A stretch of DNA of 8,505 bases from an uncultured Oscillospiraceae bacterium (GCA_905233785.1 CAJOCV010000072.1:7515-16019), one strand, 5' to 3'. Counted from the stretch's first letter, positions 1-6,146 are shown. Notes: generated from the sequence alone by a model not told the origin. Numbers and translations are program-made.

Positions 1-26
1 ATAATCTTATTGAGACTTAGTATTAC

Positions 27-71
27 CTGAAGACTGAAAGCTGAAAACTGAAAGCTGAAAACTGAAAACTG
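27..71. repeat. Heptanucleotide tandem repeat (CTGAAAA-type, six units)
   Basis: Six consecutive 7-base units run from 27 to 68, followed by a partial CTG. The first unit is degenerate (CTGAAGA). The next five read CTGAAAG, CTGAAAA, CTGAAAG, CTGAAAA, CTGAAAA, so part of the array also has a 14-base period. The array ends four bases before the AAGGAG ribosome binding site of the DUF3343 gene. It is non-coding as far as I can see. A change in copy number would alter the leader of that gene without touching its reading frame. No promoter is evident in the short stretch to its left; one may lie outside the window. Confidence 0.9.
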
Positions 72-86
72 GATAAGGAGCATCCT

Positions 87-338
87 ATGACGCAATATCT
101 GATTACCTTTCGAACGCTGACCCAGGCGCAGCGGGCTGCCCGTGTGCTGGAGCGGGCGGGTTATACGGTGACGATCCGGAGAACGCCTGCAAAGCTCAGC
201 AGCAGCGGCTGCGGATATGCGGTAGCCTTGAGAAAACAGGTTTCCCAGGCCGCGCAGCTTCTGAAGGAACGCGGCCTCTGGACGGGAAAGCTGTTCCGCC
301 TTGAGGCGGACGGAGACTATCGGGAGGTGCTGCCGTGA
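87..338 (+). CDS. DUF3343 family protein, putative Se/S carrier-like
   Basis: This 83-residue cytosolic protein resembles the DUF3343 (putative Se/S carrier-like) family. What is seen: a short beta-alpha start (YLITFRTLTQAQRAARVLE), then the family-like stretch RRTPAKLSSSGCGYAV with a single cysteine at residue 42, then a helix rich in Q, L and K. Family knowledge: members are thought to shuttle sulfur or selenium in a persulfide or selenide form and often sit beside cysteine desulfurase-like or YedF/TusA-like genes. C42 would be the carrier residue (inference). The ATG is supported by AAGGAG at 75-80, six bases upstream. Its stop overlaps the GTG start of the desulfurase-like gene in GTGA, implying translational coupling and a shared pathway. 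The biochemical role is not experimentally settled for the family. Confidence 0.8.
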   Translation: MTQYLITFRTLTQAQRAARVLERAGYTVTIRRTPAKLSSSGCGYAVALRKQVSQAAQLLKERGLWTGKLFRLEADGDYREVLP

Positions 339-1444
339 TTTACCTCGATTCCGCCGCCACATCACTGATAAAGCCGGCTTCCGTGGAGCGCGCTGTCTTG
401 CAGGCTATGCGCACGATGGCAAGCCCGGGCCGGGGCGGCTATGCGGCCTCTTTCCGCGCGGCGGAGACGGTTTACGCCTGCCGCGAGGCCGCGGCGACAC
501 TGCTGCATGTAAACGATCCCAGCCGTGTGATATTCACCATGAACGCAACCCACGGCTTGAACCTGGCGATTCGTTCCCTTGTAAGACCGGGAACGCGCGT
601 CGTAATCTCGGGCTTTGAGCACAACGCCGTTACGCGGCCGCTCCATGCCGTGGGGGCGGACGTTCGTGTCGCCGGGACGCGGCTTTTTGCGCCGAAGGAG
701 CTGCTGGAGAGCTGGGACACGGCGCTGCGAGAGGCGGAAGTCGCGGTCTGTACCCAGGTATCGAACGTCTTTGGCTTTGTTCTGCCGATGGATGAGCTTT
801 CGGCGCTCTGCCGAAAGCATGGAGTGAAGCTGATCGTGGACGCCTCTCAGTCCGCGGGGGTGCTGCCGGTGGACATGGAAAAATGGCAGGCCGCCTTTGT
901 CGCGATGCCGGGGCATAAGGGCTTGCTTGGACCACAGGGGACGGGAATCCTGCTCTGCGGGGAGAATGGGGAACCGCTCATGTACGGCGGAAGCGGGGCT
1001 GAGAGTCGGATGCAAAGCATGCCCGCTTCCCTGCCGGAGCATTTGGAGGCAGGAACCCAGAATGTCTGCGGCATTGCTGGGCTGCTTGCCGGCATTCGCT
1101 TTGTCGCCGAAAAGGGGACGGAGCGCATTTTTGCTCACGAGCATAAGCTGCTTCAAACGGCGCTGGCATCGCTCCGGGACAGCGGTCTGACACTGTTCAC
1201 CGGCGAGGAGGGAACACAGAGCGGTGTGCTGAGTCTGCGCGCAGAGGGGCTTGACTGTGAGGAGCTCGCGGCTGCGCTTGCGGAGAAGGGAGTGTGCGTT
1301 CGCGCGGGACTGCACTGTGCCCCGCGCGCTCATGAGAGCGCCGGAACACTGGAAACAGGCACCCTGCGCATGAGCTTTTCGCCGTTTCTGACGGAGGAGG
1401 AAGTACAAAAAGCCTGCGCTCTGCTTCTGCAGGAGATCAGGTAA
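335..1444 (+). CDS. Cysteine desulfurase-like class V aminotransferase-fold PLP enzyme
   Basis: This 369-residue fold-type I PLP enzyme belongs to the class V aminotransferase / cysteine desulfurase family and probably releases sulfur (or selenium) from cysteine (or selenocysteine) as an enzyme persulfide. Seen: the N-terminal IYLDSAATS motif; H73 in NATHGLNLA, in the position that stacks on the PLP ring; D169 and Q172 in VDASQSAG, which contact the cofactor; K195 in MPGHKGLLGPQGTG as the Schiff-base lysine; and C328 in RAGLHCAPRAHES, matching the SufS-type catalytic cysteine. Length is slightly below SufS/NifS (about 400). It starts with GTG, with GGGAGGT at 322-328 as ribosome binding site. 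No SufU, SufBCD or IscU neighbour is present, so a dedicated Fe-S assembly role is unproven. Pairing with the DUF3343 gene suggests that protein as the acceptor. It looks like the desulfurase-like subfamily common in Firmicutes rather than true IscS; I do not assign a symbol. Confidence 0.88.
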   Translation: MIYLDSAATSLIKPASVERAVLQAMRTMASPGRGGYAASFRAAETVYACREAAATLLHVNDPSRVIFTMNATHGLNLAIRSLVRPGTRVVISGFEHNAVTRPLHAVGADVRVAGTRLFAPKELLESWDTALREAEVAVCTQVSNVFGFVLPMDELSALCRKHGVKLIVDASQSAGVLPVDMEKWQAAFVAMPGHKGLLGPQGTGILLCGENGEPLMYGGSGAESRMQSMPASLPEHLEAGTQNVCGIAGLLAGIRFVAEKGTERIFAHEHKLLQTALASLRDSGLTLFTGEEGTQSGVLSLRAEGLDCEELAAALAEKGVCVRAGLHCAPRAHESAGTLETGTLRMSFSPFLTEEEVQKACALLLQEIR

Positions 1445-1475
1445 ACGCTGCAGCCCTCGTCTGCGGCGGCTTTAC
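1441..1475 (+). terminator. Hairpin over the desulfurase stop codon, possible weak terminator
   Basis: Bases 1446-1453 pair with 1461-1468 (8 bp with one G-T wobble, 7-base loop). After a two-base bulge (1469-1470), GTAAA at 1441-1445 pairs with TTTAC at 1471-1475, extending the stem to 13 pairs. The structure covers the TAA stop at 1442-1444. Only three T residues lie in its 3' arm and no T-tract follows, so an intrinsic terminator is doubtful. A role as mRNA 3'-end protection or partial termination before the cdaA promoter is equally possible. Confidence 0.3.
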
Positions 1476-1505
1476 GAAAGATGAGCGCGCTGCAATTGTC
1501 AAGAT

Positions 1506-1551
1506 AATAATGCGCCGTTCGCGATTTGAAAATAATGCGCCGTTCGCGATT
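1506..1551. repeat. Two perfect 21-base direct repeats just upstream of the cdaA promoter
   Basis: The 21-base unit starting AATAATGCGCC and ending CGCGATT occurs at 1506-1526 and again, without mismatch, at 1531-1551. The copies are 25 bases apart centre to centre, close to two and a half helical turns. The last two bases of the second copy are the TT of the -35 box. Inside each unit GCG and CGC form a short dyad around CCGTT, with AAT and ATT further out displaced by one base. This arrangement could be a tandem operator or a recent small duplication that also produced TTGAAA (1526-1531) as an imperfect copy of the -35. Confidence 0.9.
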
Positions 1552-1578
1552 GACATTGACGGCTTCCTTGGGTATAAT
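1550..1578 (+). promoter_or_regulatory. Consensus sigma-A/sigma-70 promoter for the cdaA operon
   Basis: TTGACA at 1550-1555 and TATAAT at 1573-1578 both match consensus at all six positions and are separated by 17 bases. Transcription would start near 1584-1586, giving a leader of about 50 bases before the cdaA ATG at 1634. It is the only full promoter match I found in the window and no other convincing one lies inside the downstream gene block, so it likely drives cdaA and some or all of the seven genes that follow. The two 21-base repeats abut the -35 box. Confidence 0.85.
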
Positions 1579-1633
1579 AAATGAATCAAAAGTATGTCTG
1601 GAAGTATGCACAAAAGCGAAACGGAGAAAGAGT

Positions 1634-2494
1634 ATGGAAGTCATTCGCAGCGCTTTAACCAGAGGCTTGAATATCATGGCGGCGATGGGAATCGCGGATG
1701 TTCTCGATATTCTGATCGTCGCTTACATCATCTATCGGGTGATCGGCTTTGTCCGCAGAACCAATTCCTATAACCTCGCCAAGGGGATCCTTGTGATTCT
1801 GGTAGCGCTGCTGCTGAGCTATCTGTTCGACCTGCGCATGATTTATTTTCTGCTGTCCCACGCGGTGGAGATTGGCCTGCTTGCGCTGGTGGTGCTGTTT
1901 CAGCCGGAGCTGCGGCGCCTGCTGGAACGCATGGGCCGCAGCTTTTCCGCCACACGCACAAGCTCCACGCCTGAGATGGAGACCGCTATCGCCGAGACCG
2001 TGCAGGCCTGCGTGGAGATGTCGGCTTCCCGTACCGGGGCGCTCATCATCTTTCAGCGCAGCGTGAGCCTGACAAGCATCATGGCCACCGGCACGATCGT
2101 GAACGCGGATGTTTCGGCGGAGCTGTTAAAGAATATGTTTTTCAACAAAGCGCCGCTGCATGACGGCGCCGCCATCATCCGGGACGCGCGATTGGCCGCG
2201 GCTGGCTGCGTGCTGCCCTTGACGGCGCAGACCAATCTCAGCAAGGAGCTCGGTATGCGACACCGCGCCGGCATCGGTCTGAGCGAACAGTCGGACGCGC
2301 TGGTCATCATCGTCTCGGAGGAGTCAGGCGCGATCTCGGTCGCACTGGACGGTGCGCTCAAGCGGCATCTGAACGAGAAAAAGCTGGATGAGATCCTGCA
2401 CCGGGAGCTGATCGTTCAGGAAGCAAACAAGGGCGGCTGGCAGCGCTTTGCCGACAGCGTGAAAGGAATTCTAAAGGTGAGCAGCCATGAATAA
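1634..2494 (+). CDS. cdaA: Diadenylate cyclase CdaA (membrane-bound c-di-AMP synthase)
   Basis: CdaA condenses two ATP molecules into cyclic di-AMP, a second messenger controlling potassium/osmolyte balance and cell wall homeostasis in Firmicutes. Seen in this 286-residue protein: three predicted membrane helices at roughly residues 23-40, 50-65 and 69-89; the linker LFQPELRRLLERMGR; then the cytoplasmic DAC (DisA_N) domain with the signature LHDGAAII (D177-G178-A179) and RHR at 209-211 in GMRHRAGIGLSEQSDA, both needed for nucleotide binding and catalysis. Length is close to B. subtilis CdaA. I chose the ATG at 1634 because GGAGA lies six bases upstream, the protein then begins as family members do, and the consensus promoter at 1550-1578 would start RNA downstream of any earlier in-frame start. 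The frame is open upstream to 1526 but that part is promoter DNA. Its 3' end overlaps cdaR by 8 bases. Confidence 0.95.
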   Translation: MEVIRSALTRGLNIMAAMGIADVLDILIVAYIIYRVIGFVRRTNSYNLAKGILVILVALLLSYLFDLRMIYFLLSHAVEIGLLALVVLFQPELRRLLERMGRSFSATRTSSTPEMETAIAETVQACVEMSASRTGALIIFQRSVSLTSIMATGTIVNADVSAELLKNMFFNKAPLHDGAAIIRDARLAAAGCVLPLTAQTNLSKELGMRHRAGIGLSEQSDALVIIVSEESGAISVALDGALKRHLNEKKLDEILHRELIVQEANKGGWQRFADSVKGILKVSSHE

Positions 2495-3755
2495 GAAGAA
2501 CCCGGTTCGCAGTTTTTTCGATAACCGCATTTTCTGGGTCATTGTGTCTCTGCTGGCCTCACTCGCCATCTGGACATATGTCACCAGCGCGGATACCAGC
2601 GACTTTACACAGACCTTCCGCAATGTTCGCCTGGAGCTCGTGGGCGAGGATACCCTGCGCTCGTCAAGAAATCTTGTTGTCACGGATCTCGATTTGAGCA
2701 GCGTTACCGTTGTGATCGCCGGCCCCCGCCGAATTGTCAATCCTATGGATTCCGACGACCTTGTGGCGCAGGTGGACGTGAGCAAGCTCACCACCGCGGC
2801 GTATACCTCGCTCAAGTACGACATTGTTTATCCCAGCGGCGTAAACGAGCGGGAGCTGACGGTAGAGCGGAAAACTCCTGAATATGTGAACTTTAACGTG
2901 TCGCTGCTGACCAGCAAGGAGGTTCCCGTGCGCGGCGGCTTTGAGGGGAAATCGGCGGACGGCTACACGGCGGAGTCGCCGGTTTTTGAGCCGGCGCTGA
3001 TTACCGTGACCGGACCGGAAGCTTATCTTAAAAACGTGGATCATGCATGGGTCACCTTCGGCAAGGATATGGAGGTGTCCAGTACCTATTCCACCGATGT
3101 GGGCTTTACCCTCGAGGATGAGGAGGGAAGTCCCTGCTCCACGAAGTATCTGAGCTGTTCACAGGATACCGTTCGTGCGACGCTGCCGATCAAGGCGATC
3201 AAGAACGTGCCGCTGACCGTGAATCTGATCTACGGCTCCGGCGCCAACGAGAGCAATACCATCGTCACGGTGACGCCGAGCTACCTGACCCTGACCGGGG
3301 ATTCGGCCATCCTTTCCGGTATGAACCAAATTGTGTTGGGAACCGTGGATTTGACTGATTTTACGACTACCTTCACGGATGAGTACAGTATCCCGCTGGA
3401 TAACAGCCTCAAGAATCTCACCGGCCTGTCCACGGCCGAGGTCGCCATTGAGATCGTGGGTCTCGAAACCGCGACCTACCACGTCAAAAACATCACCTAC
3501 ATCAACGCCCCGGAAACCTCCGAGGTGGAGGTGATCGCCGAGAGCGTGGACATTCGCATTCGCGGCACGGAGCAGCAGCTCAAGCAGATTCGGGCGGAGA
3601 ATATCAGCCTTGTGGCCGATCTTACGGACTACCGGGAGTCCCTCGGCACCTATATGGTGCCTGTGCGCGTCCGGGTAGACGGCTTTACTGACGTGGGGGC
3701 TGTGGGCGATTACACGATCTCGCTGGAGATCAGAAAGGTGGAGACGGCGGAATGA
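2487..3755 (+). CDS. cdaR: CdaR, YbbR-repeat regulator of CdaA
   Basis: CdaR is a membrane-anchored extracytoplasmic protein that interacts with CdaA and modulates c-di-AMP synthesis. The 422-residue product starts with basic residues, then one membrane segment at about 15-32 (IFWVIVSLLASLAIWTYV), and the rest is outside the membrane. Four YbbR-type beta-rich repeats can be recognised by the recurring hydrophobic-Gly-turn motif: VTVVIAGPRRIV, ALITVTGPEAYL, SYLTLTGDSAIL and SVDIRIRGTEQQL. The ATG lies inside the end of cdaA (8-base overlap), with AAAGGTGA six bases upstream. The usual third gene of this cluster, glmM, does not follow. The ATGA overlap with the next gene suggests the RseC-like protein is translated together with CdaR. 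Identity is from position next to cdaA plus the repeat architecture. Confidence 0.9.
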   Translation: MNKKNPVRSFFDNRIFWVIVSLLASLAIWTYVTSADTSDFTQTFRNVRLELVGEDTLRSSRNLVVTDLDLSSVTVVIAGPRRIVNPMDSDDLVAQVDVSKLTTAAYTSLKYDIVYPSGVNERELTVERKTPEYVNFNVSLLTSKEVPVRGGFEGKSADGYTAESPVFEPALITVTGPEAYLKNVDHAWVTFGKDMEVSSTYSTDVGFTLEDEEGSPCSTKYLSCSQDTVRATLPIKAIKNVPLTVNLIYGSGANESNTIVTVTPSYLTLTGDSAILSGMNQIVLGTVDLTDFTTTFTDEYSIPLDNSLKNLTGLSTAEVAIEIVGLETATYHVKNITYINAPETSEVEVIAESVDIRIRGTEQQLKQIRAENISLVADLTDYRESLGTYMVPVRVRVDGFTDVGAVGDYTISLEIRKVETAE

Positions 3756-4153
3756 CACAGGAAGCGGTCGTGACCAAGCTTCTGCCCAATCAGATGGCAG
3801 AGGTTGCCGTCGCGCGTACCACCGCCTGCGGCGGAAGCTGCGGAAGCTGTGAAAGCTGCATCTTCCAGGGAGAGATCAAGGCCGTGGCCCGCAATCTCAT
3901 TGACGCGAGACCCGGGCAGAAGGTCGTCATTGCCAGCAAGTCCTCCAGCGTGTTCGGCGCGGCGGCGCTTGTATACGTGATGCCCATCGTGCTCTTTATC
4001 CTGGGCTATGCCCTTGCGTATCTGCTGGGCGCGAGCGAGGGACTCTGCGTGGCGGTGAGCTTTGCCGCCCTGCTTCTCAGCGGCGCGATCCTGGTGTTTA
4101 CGCAAAGACACAAGAAAAATCAACAAGCCTTCACCTTTGACATTGTCCGGTGA
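3752..4153 (+). CDS. SoxR-reducing system RseC family membrane protein
   Basis: This 133-residue protein matches the RseC/SoxR-reducing (MucC-like) family. Seen: an N-terminal domain of about 65 residues opening EAVVTKLLPNQMAEVAV with a cysteine cluster C26-x3-C30-x2-C33-x2-C36 that could bind a metal, an Fe-S centre or form redox disulfides; then two hydrophobic helices at about 70-92 and 97-116; then a short basic tail. Family knowledge: E. coli RseC sits in the rpoE operon and helps the Rsx (Rnf-like) complex keep SoxR reduced, and relatives in Clostridia are often near rnf genes. No rnf or soxR gene is here; instead it follows cdaR with a 4-base overlap (ATGA). The ribosome binding site is AAAGGTGGAG at 3734-3743. 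Its function in a c-di-AMP operon is unknown; redox sensing at the membrane is inference. Confidence 0.85.
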   Translation: MTQEAVVTKLLPNQMAEVAVARTTACGGSCGSCESCIFQGEIKAVARNLIDARPGQKVVIASKSSSVFGAAALVYVMPIVLFILGYALAYLLGASEGLCVAVSFAALLLSGAILVFTQRHKKNQQAFTFDIVR

Positions 4154-4156
4154 AGG
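4128..4156 (+). promoter_or_regulatory. Perfect 8-bp hairpin directly before the yicC ribosome binding site
   Basis: CCTTCACC at 4128-4135 is perfectly complementary to GGTGAAGG at 4149-4156, with a 13-base loop. The 3' arm contains the stop codon of the RseC-like gene (4151-4153), and its last GG is part of the purine-rich ribosome binding tract of the next gene (4155-4163). No T-tract follows, so it is not an intrinsic terminator. Folding could expose or mask the yicC start or give an RNase processing site; the effect is inferred, the pairing is seen. Confidence 0.5.
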
Positions 4157-4166
4157 GGGAGGGACT

Positions 4167-5045
4167 ATGATAAAAAGCATGACCGGCTACGGCAGCGCCA
4201 AGGGCACTGTCGAGGGTCTGGAAATCACTGTAGAGCTCAAGAGCGTCAACAACCGCTATCTCGATACCTCTGTGCGCCTGCCGAGAAGCTTCCTCTTTGC
4301 GGAGGAGGCGGTCAAGTCCTGCGTGCAAAAGCACATCAGCCGCGGCAAGGTGGATGTGTTTGTGAGCGTGAACAGCGCAAACGCCGGGGATATGGCGGTG
4401 CAGGTGAACGAGGCGCTGCTGAAGGGCTATGTGGAGGCCATTCGGCACATTGCCGAAGAGTATGACCTGCACGACGATCTGAGTGCTATGAACGTGGCGC
4501 GCTTTCCCGATGTGCTGAGCGTGGAGAAGAAGGATCTGGACGCGGAGGCCATCTCCGCGGGGCTGACCGGGATCGTGGAGGAAGCGCTTCGCGACTTTGA
4601 TTCCATGCGTCTGCGCGAGGGCGAAAAGCTGCGCGACGATGTGCTGGCACGGCTTGAGACCATCAACAGCCTGGTCTGCACGGTGGAGGAAAAAGCGCCC
4701 GAGACTGTGACGGCCTACCGCAAGAGGCTTGAAAGCAAGATGGCGGAGGTGCTGGGTACGGCCGGGATCGACGAGAGCCGCATCCTCGCCGAGGCTGCCG
4801 TCTTCGCCGATCATATCGCCGTGGACGAGGAGACCGTGCGCCTGAGAAGCCATATGGCGCAGCTTCGAACGATGATCGACGGAAATTCCCCGACCGGCCG
4901 GAAGATCGACTTTCTGGTGCAGGAATTTAACCGAGAGGCAAATACCATCGGCTCCAAGTGCCAGAATTCCGAGATTGCCCATGTGGTAGTGGATCTGAAG
5001 TCCGAGATCGAGAAGATCCGCGAGCAGATCCAGAACATTGAATAA
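4167..5045 (+). CDS. YicC/YloC family endoribonuclease
   Basis: This 292-residue protein belongs to the YicC/YloC family of metal-dependent endoribonucleases that cut RNA, including small RNA and hairpin substrates in E. coli and B. subtilis. Seen: the family start MIKSMTGYGSAKG; the N-terminal YicC_N part with ELKSVNNRYLDTSVRLPRSF (residues about 20-40); and the C-terminal DUF1732 part ending with the well-conserved block GRKIDFLVQEFNREANTIGSKCQ, then a helical tail VVVDLKSEIEKIREQIQNIE. Length agrees with E. coli YicC (287). I chose the ATG at 4167, three bases after the GGGGGAGGG ribosome binding tract, because the protein there begins with the family motif; the frame is open further upstream but that part lies over the preceding gene. 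It is followed after nine bases by remA, the same order as yloC-ylzA in B. subtilis. Confidence 0.93.
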   Translation: MIKSMTGYGSAKGTVEGLEITVELKSVNNRYLDTSVRLPRSFLFAEEAVKSCVQKHISRGKVDVFVSVNSANAGDMAVQVNEALLKGYVEAIRHIAEEYDLHDDLSAMNVARFPDVLSVEKKDLDAEAISAGLTGIVEEALRDFDSMRLREGEKLRDDVLARLETINSLVCTVEEKAPETVTAYRKRLESKMAEVLGTAGIDESRILAEAAVFADHIAVDEETVRLRSHMAQLRTMIDGNSPTGRKIDFLVQEFNREANTIGSKCQNSEIAHVVVDLKSEIEKIREQIQNIE

Positions 5046-5054
5046 GGAGGAGCC

Positions 5055-5315
5055 ATGAGGCTGATTGCCATCGGGTTCGGAAACCTTGTGAGCGCGGAGC
5101 GCCTCATCTCCGTCGTCTCGCCGGAATCGGCTCCCATCAAACGCATGATTCAGGATGTGCGGGAAAAGGGCGCGCTGATTGACGCTTCCTTTGGCCGCAG
5201 CACAAAGTCCGTTCTCATCATGGACAGCGGCCATGTGATCCTGTCCGCCCTGCCGACGGAAACTCTGGCCGCACGTCTCGAAGGAAAAGAAACGGAGGAT
5301 AAGAGCGATGCCTGA
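5055..5315 (+). CDS. remA: RemA/DUF370 DNA-binding regulator
   Basis: The 86-residue protein matches RemA (YlzA, DUF370), a small oligomeric DNA-binding regulator that in B. subtilis activates matrix and osmoprotection genes. Seen: the family start MRLIAIGFGNLVSAERLISVV, the conserved stretch ESAPIKRMIQDVREKGALIDAS around residues 24-45, and GRSTKSVLIMDSGHVILSAL in the second half. A strong AAGGAGG overlaps the yicC stop codon (5044-5050), so translation is probably linked to that gene and efficient. It overlaps gmk by 8 bases. The gene order YicC-RemA-Gmk-RpoZ is characteristic of Firmicutes and confirms the call. Many clostridia lack the B. subtilis matrix genes, so target genes here are unknown. 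Confidence 0.93.
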   Translation: MRLIAIGFGNLVSAERLISVVSPESAPIKRMIQDVREKGALIDASFGRSTKSVLIMDSGHVILSALPTETLAARLEGKETEDKSDA

Positions 5316-5904
5316 AAAAGGGAAATTGATCGTCATTTCCGGCCCCTCCGGGGCTGGTAAGAGCACGGTGGTATTTAAGGCCATCGAGGGCCGCACGGAT
5401 TTCTGCTTTTCCACCTCTGTCACCACACGCAAGCCGCGCCCAGGCGAAGTGGACGGACGGGAATACTTTTTCATCGACCGTGAGCGCTACGATGAGATGG
5501 TGCGGCAGGACGGGCTTTTGGAGCACGCCGAGTACGTCTCCAACGGCTACGGCACACCGAGGGCTTTTGTGGAGCAAAAGCTCAACGAGGGCATGAACGT
5601 TGTGCTGGATATAGAAATTCAGGGCGCACGCCAGGTGCGGGAGAAGATGCCCGACGCTGTAATGATTTTTGTGATCCCGCCCTCTGTGGAGGAGCTGCGT
5701 CGGCGTCTCGTCGGACGCGGCACCGAGAGCCTTGAGGTCATCGAGGGCAGACTCCAGAGAGCCAAGCAGGAATACGCCGAGGCGGATTTTTACGATTACC
5801 TTATTATCAATGACGACGCGGACAGAGCCGCCGCTGATTTTGCCGCCGTCGTGAGAGCGGAGCACCTTCGCGCGAAGGATCGCCTGCAGCTTTTAAATGA
5901 TTAA
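5308..5904 (+). CDS. gmk: Guanylate kinase
   Basis: Gmk phosphorylates GMP to GDP with ATP in the cytosol, an essential step to GTP and a point of control by (p)ppGpp in Firmicutes. Seen in this 198-residue protein: the P-loop SGPSGAGKST at residues 11-20; the GMP-binding segment STSVTTRKPRPGEVDGREYFF; and the NMP-binding/lid elements DIEIQGARQVREKMPDAVMIFVIPPS and RRRLVGRGTES. Length is typical (about 200). The ATG has GGAGG at 5294-5298 nine bases upstream and lies inside the end of remA. Ending is intact (LRAKDRLQLLND). The next gene, rpoZ, is 38 bases away; the same gmk-rpoZ pairing occurs in many bacteria. Confidence 0.97.
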   Translation: MPEKGKLIVISGPSGAGKSTVVFKAIEGRTDFCFSTSVTTRKPRPGEVDGREYFFIDRERYDEMVRQDGLLEHAEYVSNGYGTPRAFVEQKLNEGMNVVLDIEIQGARQVREKMPDAVMIFVIPPSVEELRRRLVGRGTESLEVIEGRLQRAKQEYAEADFYDYLIINDDADRAAADFAAVVRAEHLRAKDRLQLLND

Positions 5905-5942
5905 AATACCGCTGTAAGCGGATGAAATGGAGAAGAACGATT

Positions 5943-6131
5943 ATGATGCTTTATCCCCCTGTTGCAGAACTTGTTGACAAAATCGGCAGCCGTTACCAGC
6001 TTGTGAACCTGGTGGCTCGCCGTGCGCGCGCGATCTCGGCTGAATCCGAGGAGAAGCAGATCCCTCTGGAGCGTAAGCCTGTCTCCTCCGCCATTGACGA
6101 GGTGTATACCGGCAAGCTCTCCATCAAGTAA
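5943..6131 (+). CDS. rpoZ: RNA polymerase omega subunit
   Basis: This 62-residue protein is the omega subunit, which folds around the beta' C-terminus and aids RNA polymerase assembly. Seen: MMLYPPVAELVDKIGSRYQLVNLVARRARAI, containing the family motif SRYxLVxxxARRAR (from about residue 16), then a region typical of omega (PLERKPVSSAIDEVYTGKL). Start choice: GGAGAAG at 5929-5935 lies seven bases before ATG 5943; a second in-frame ATG at 5946 is also possible. An upstream in-frame ATG at 5922 lacks a ribosome binding site. A 5-bp hairpin (CCGCT/AGCGG, 5909-5921) sits in the 38-base gap after gmk. It follows gmk as in most Firmicutes. Confidence 0.92.
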   Translation: MMLYPPVAELVDKIGSRYQLVNLVARRARAISAESEEKQIPLERKPVSSAIDEVYTGKLSIK

Positions 6132-6146
6132 ACGCTTTTCACTCCC

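Noticed and set aside
362..1408. A 348-codon open frame on the minus strand
   Set aside because: It is entirely opposite the desulfurase-like gene, whose PLP and cysteine motifs are intact; the antisense product has no motif.
1497..1502. A minus-strand TTGACA (TGTCAA on the plus strand) as a divergent promoter
   Set aside because: At 16-18 base spacing there is no -10-like sequence, and no minus-strand gene lies to the left.
1506..1551. The two 21-base repeats as a CRISPR array
   Set aside because: Only two copies with a four-base gap; there is no spacer-length interval and no cas gene.
1526..1633. A longer cdaA start at 1526 adding 36 residues
   Set aside because: The extension is made of the repeat and promoter DNA, would start upstream of the expected transcription start, and has no family-like sequence. 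ATG 1634 has a ribosome binding site.
1581..1658. A 25-codon small reading frame (MNQKYVWKYAQK...) before cdaA that overlaps its start
   Set aside because: Its ATG lies only three bases after the -10 box, at or before the likely transcription start, and it has no ribosome binding site.
4137..4171. TTGACA at 4137-4142 with TATGAT at 4166-4171 as an internal promoter for yicC
   Set aside because: The spacing is 23 bases, far from 17, and the -10-like element overlaps the start codon.
4131..5474. A 447-codon open frame on the minus strand
   Set aside because: It lies opposite the YicC, RemA and Gmk genes, which are all clearly recognised on the plus strand. Its translation shows no family motif and is rich in H, R and L, typical of the antisense of GC-rich genes.
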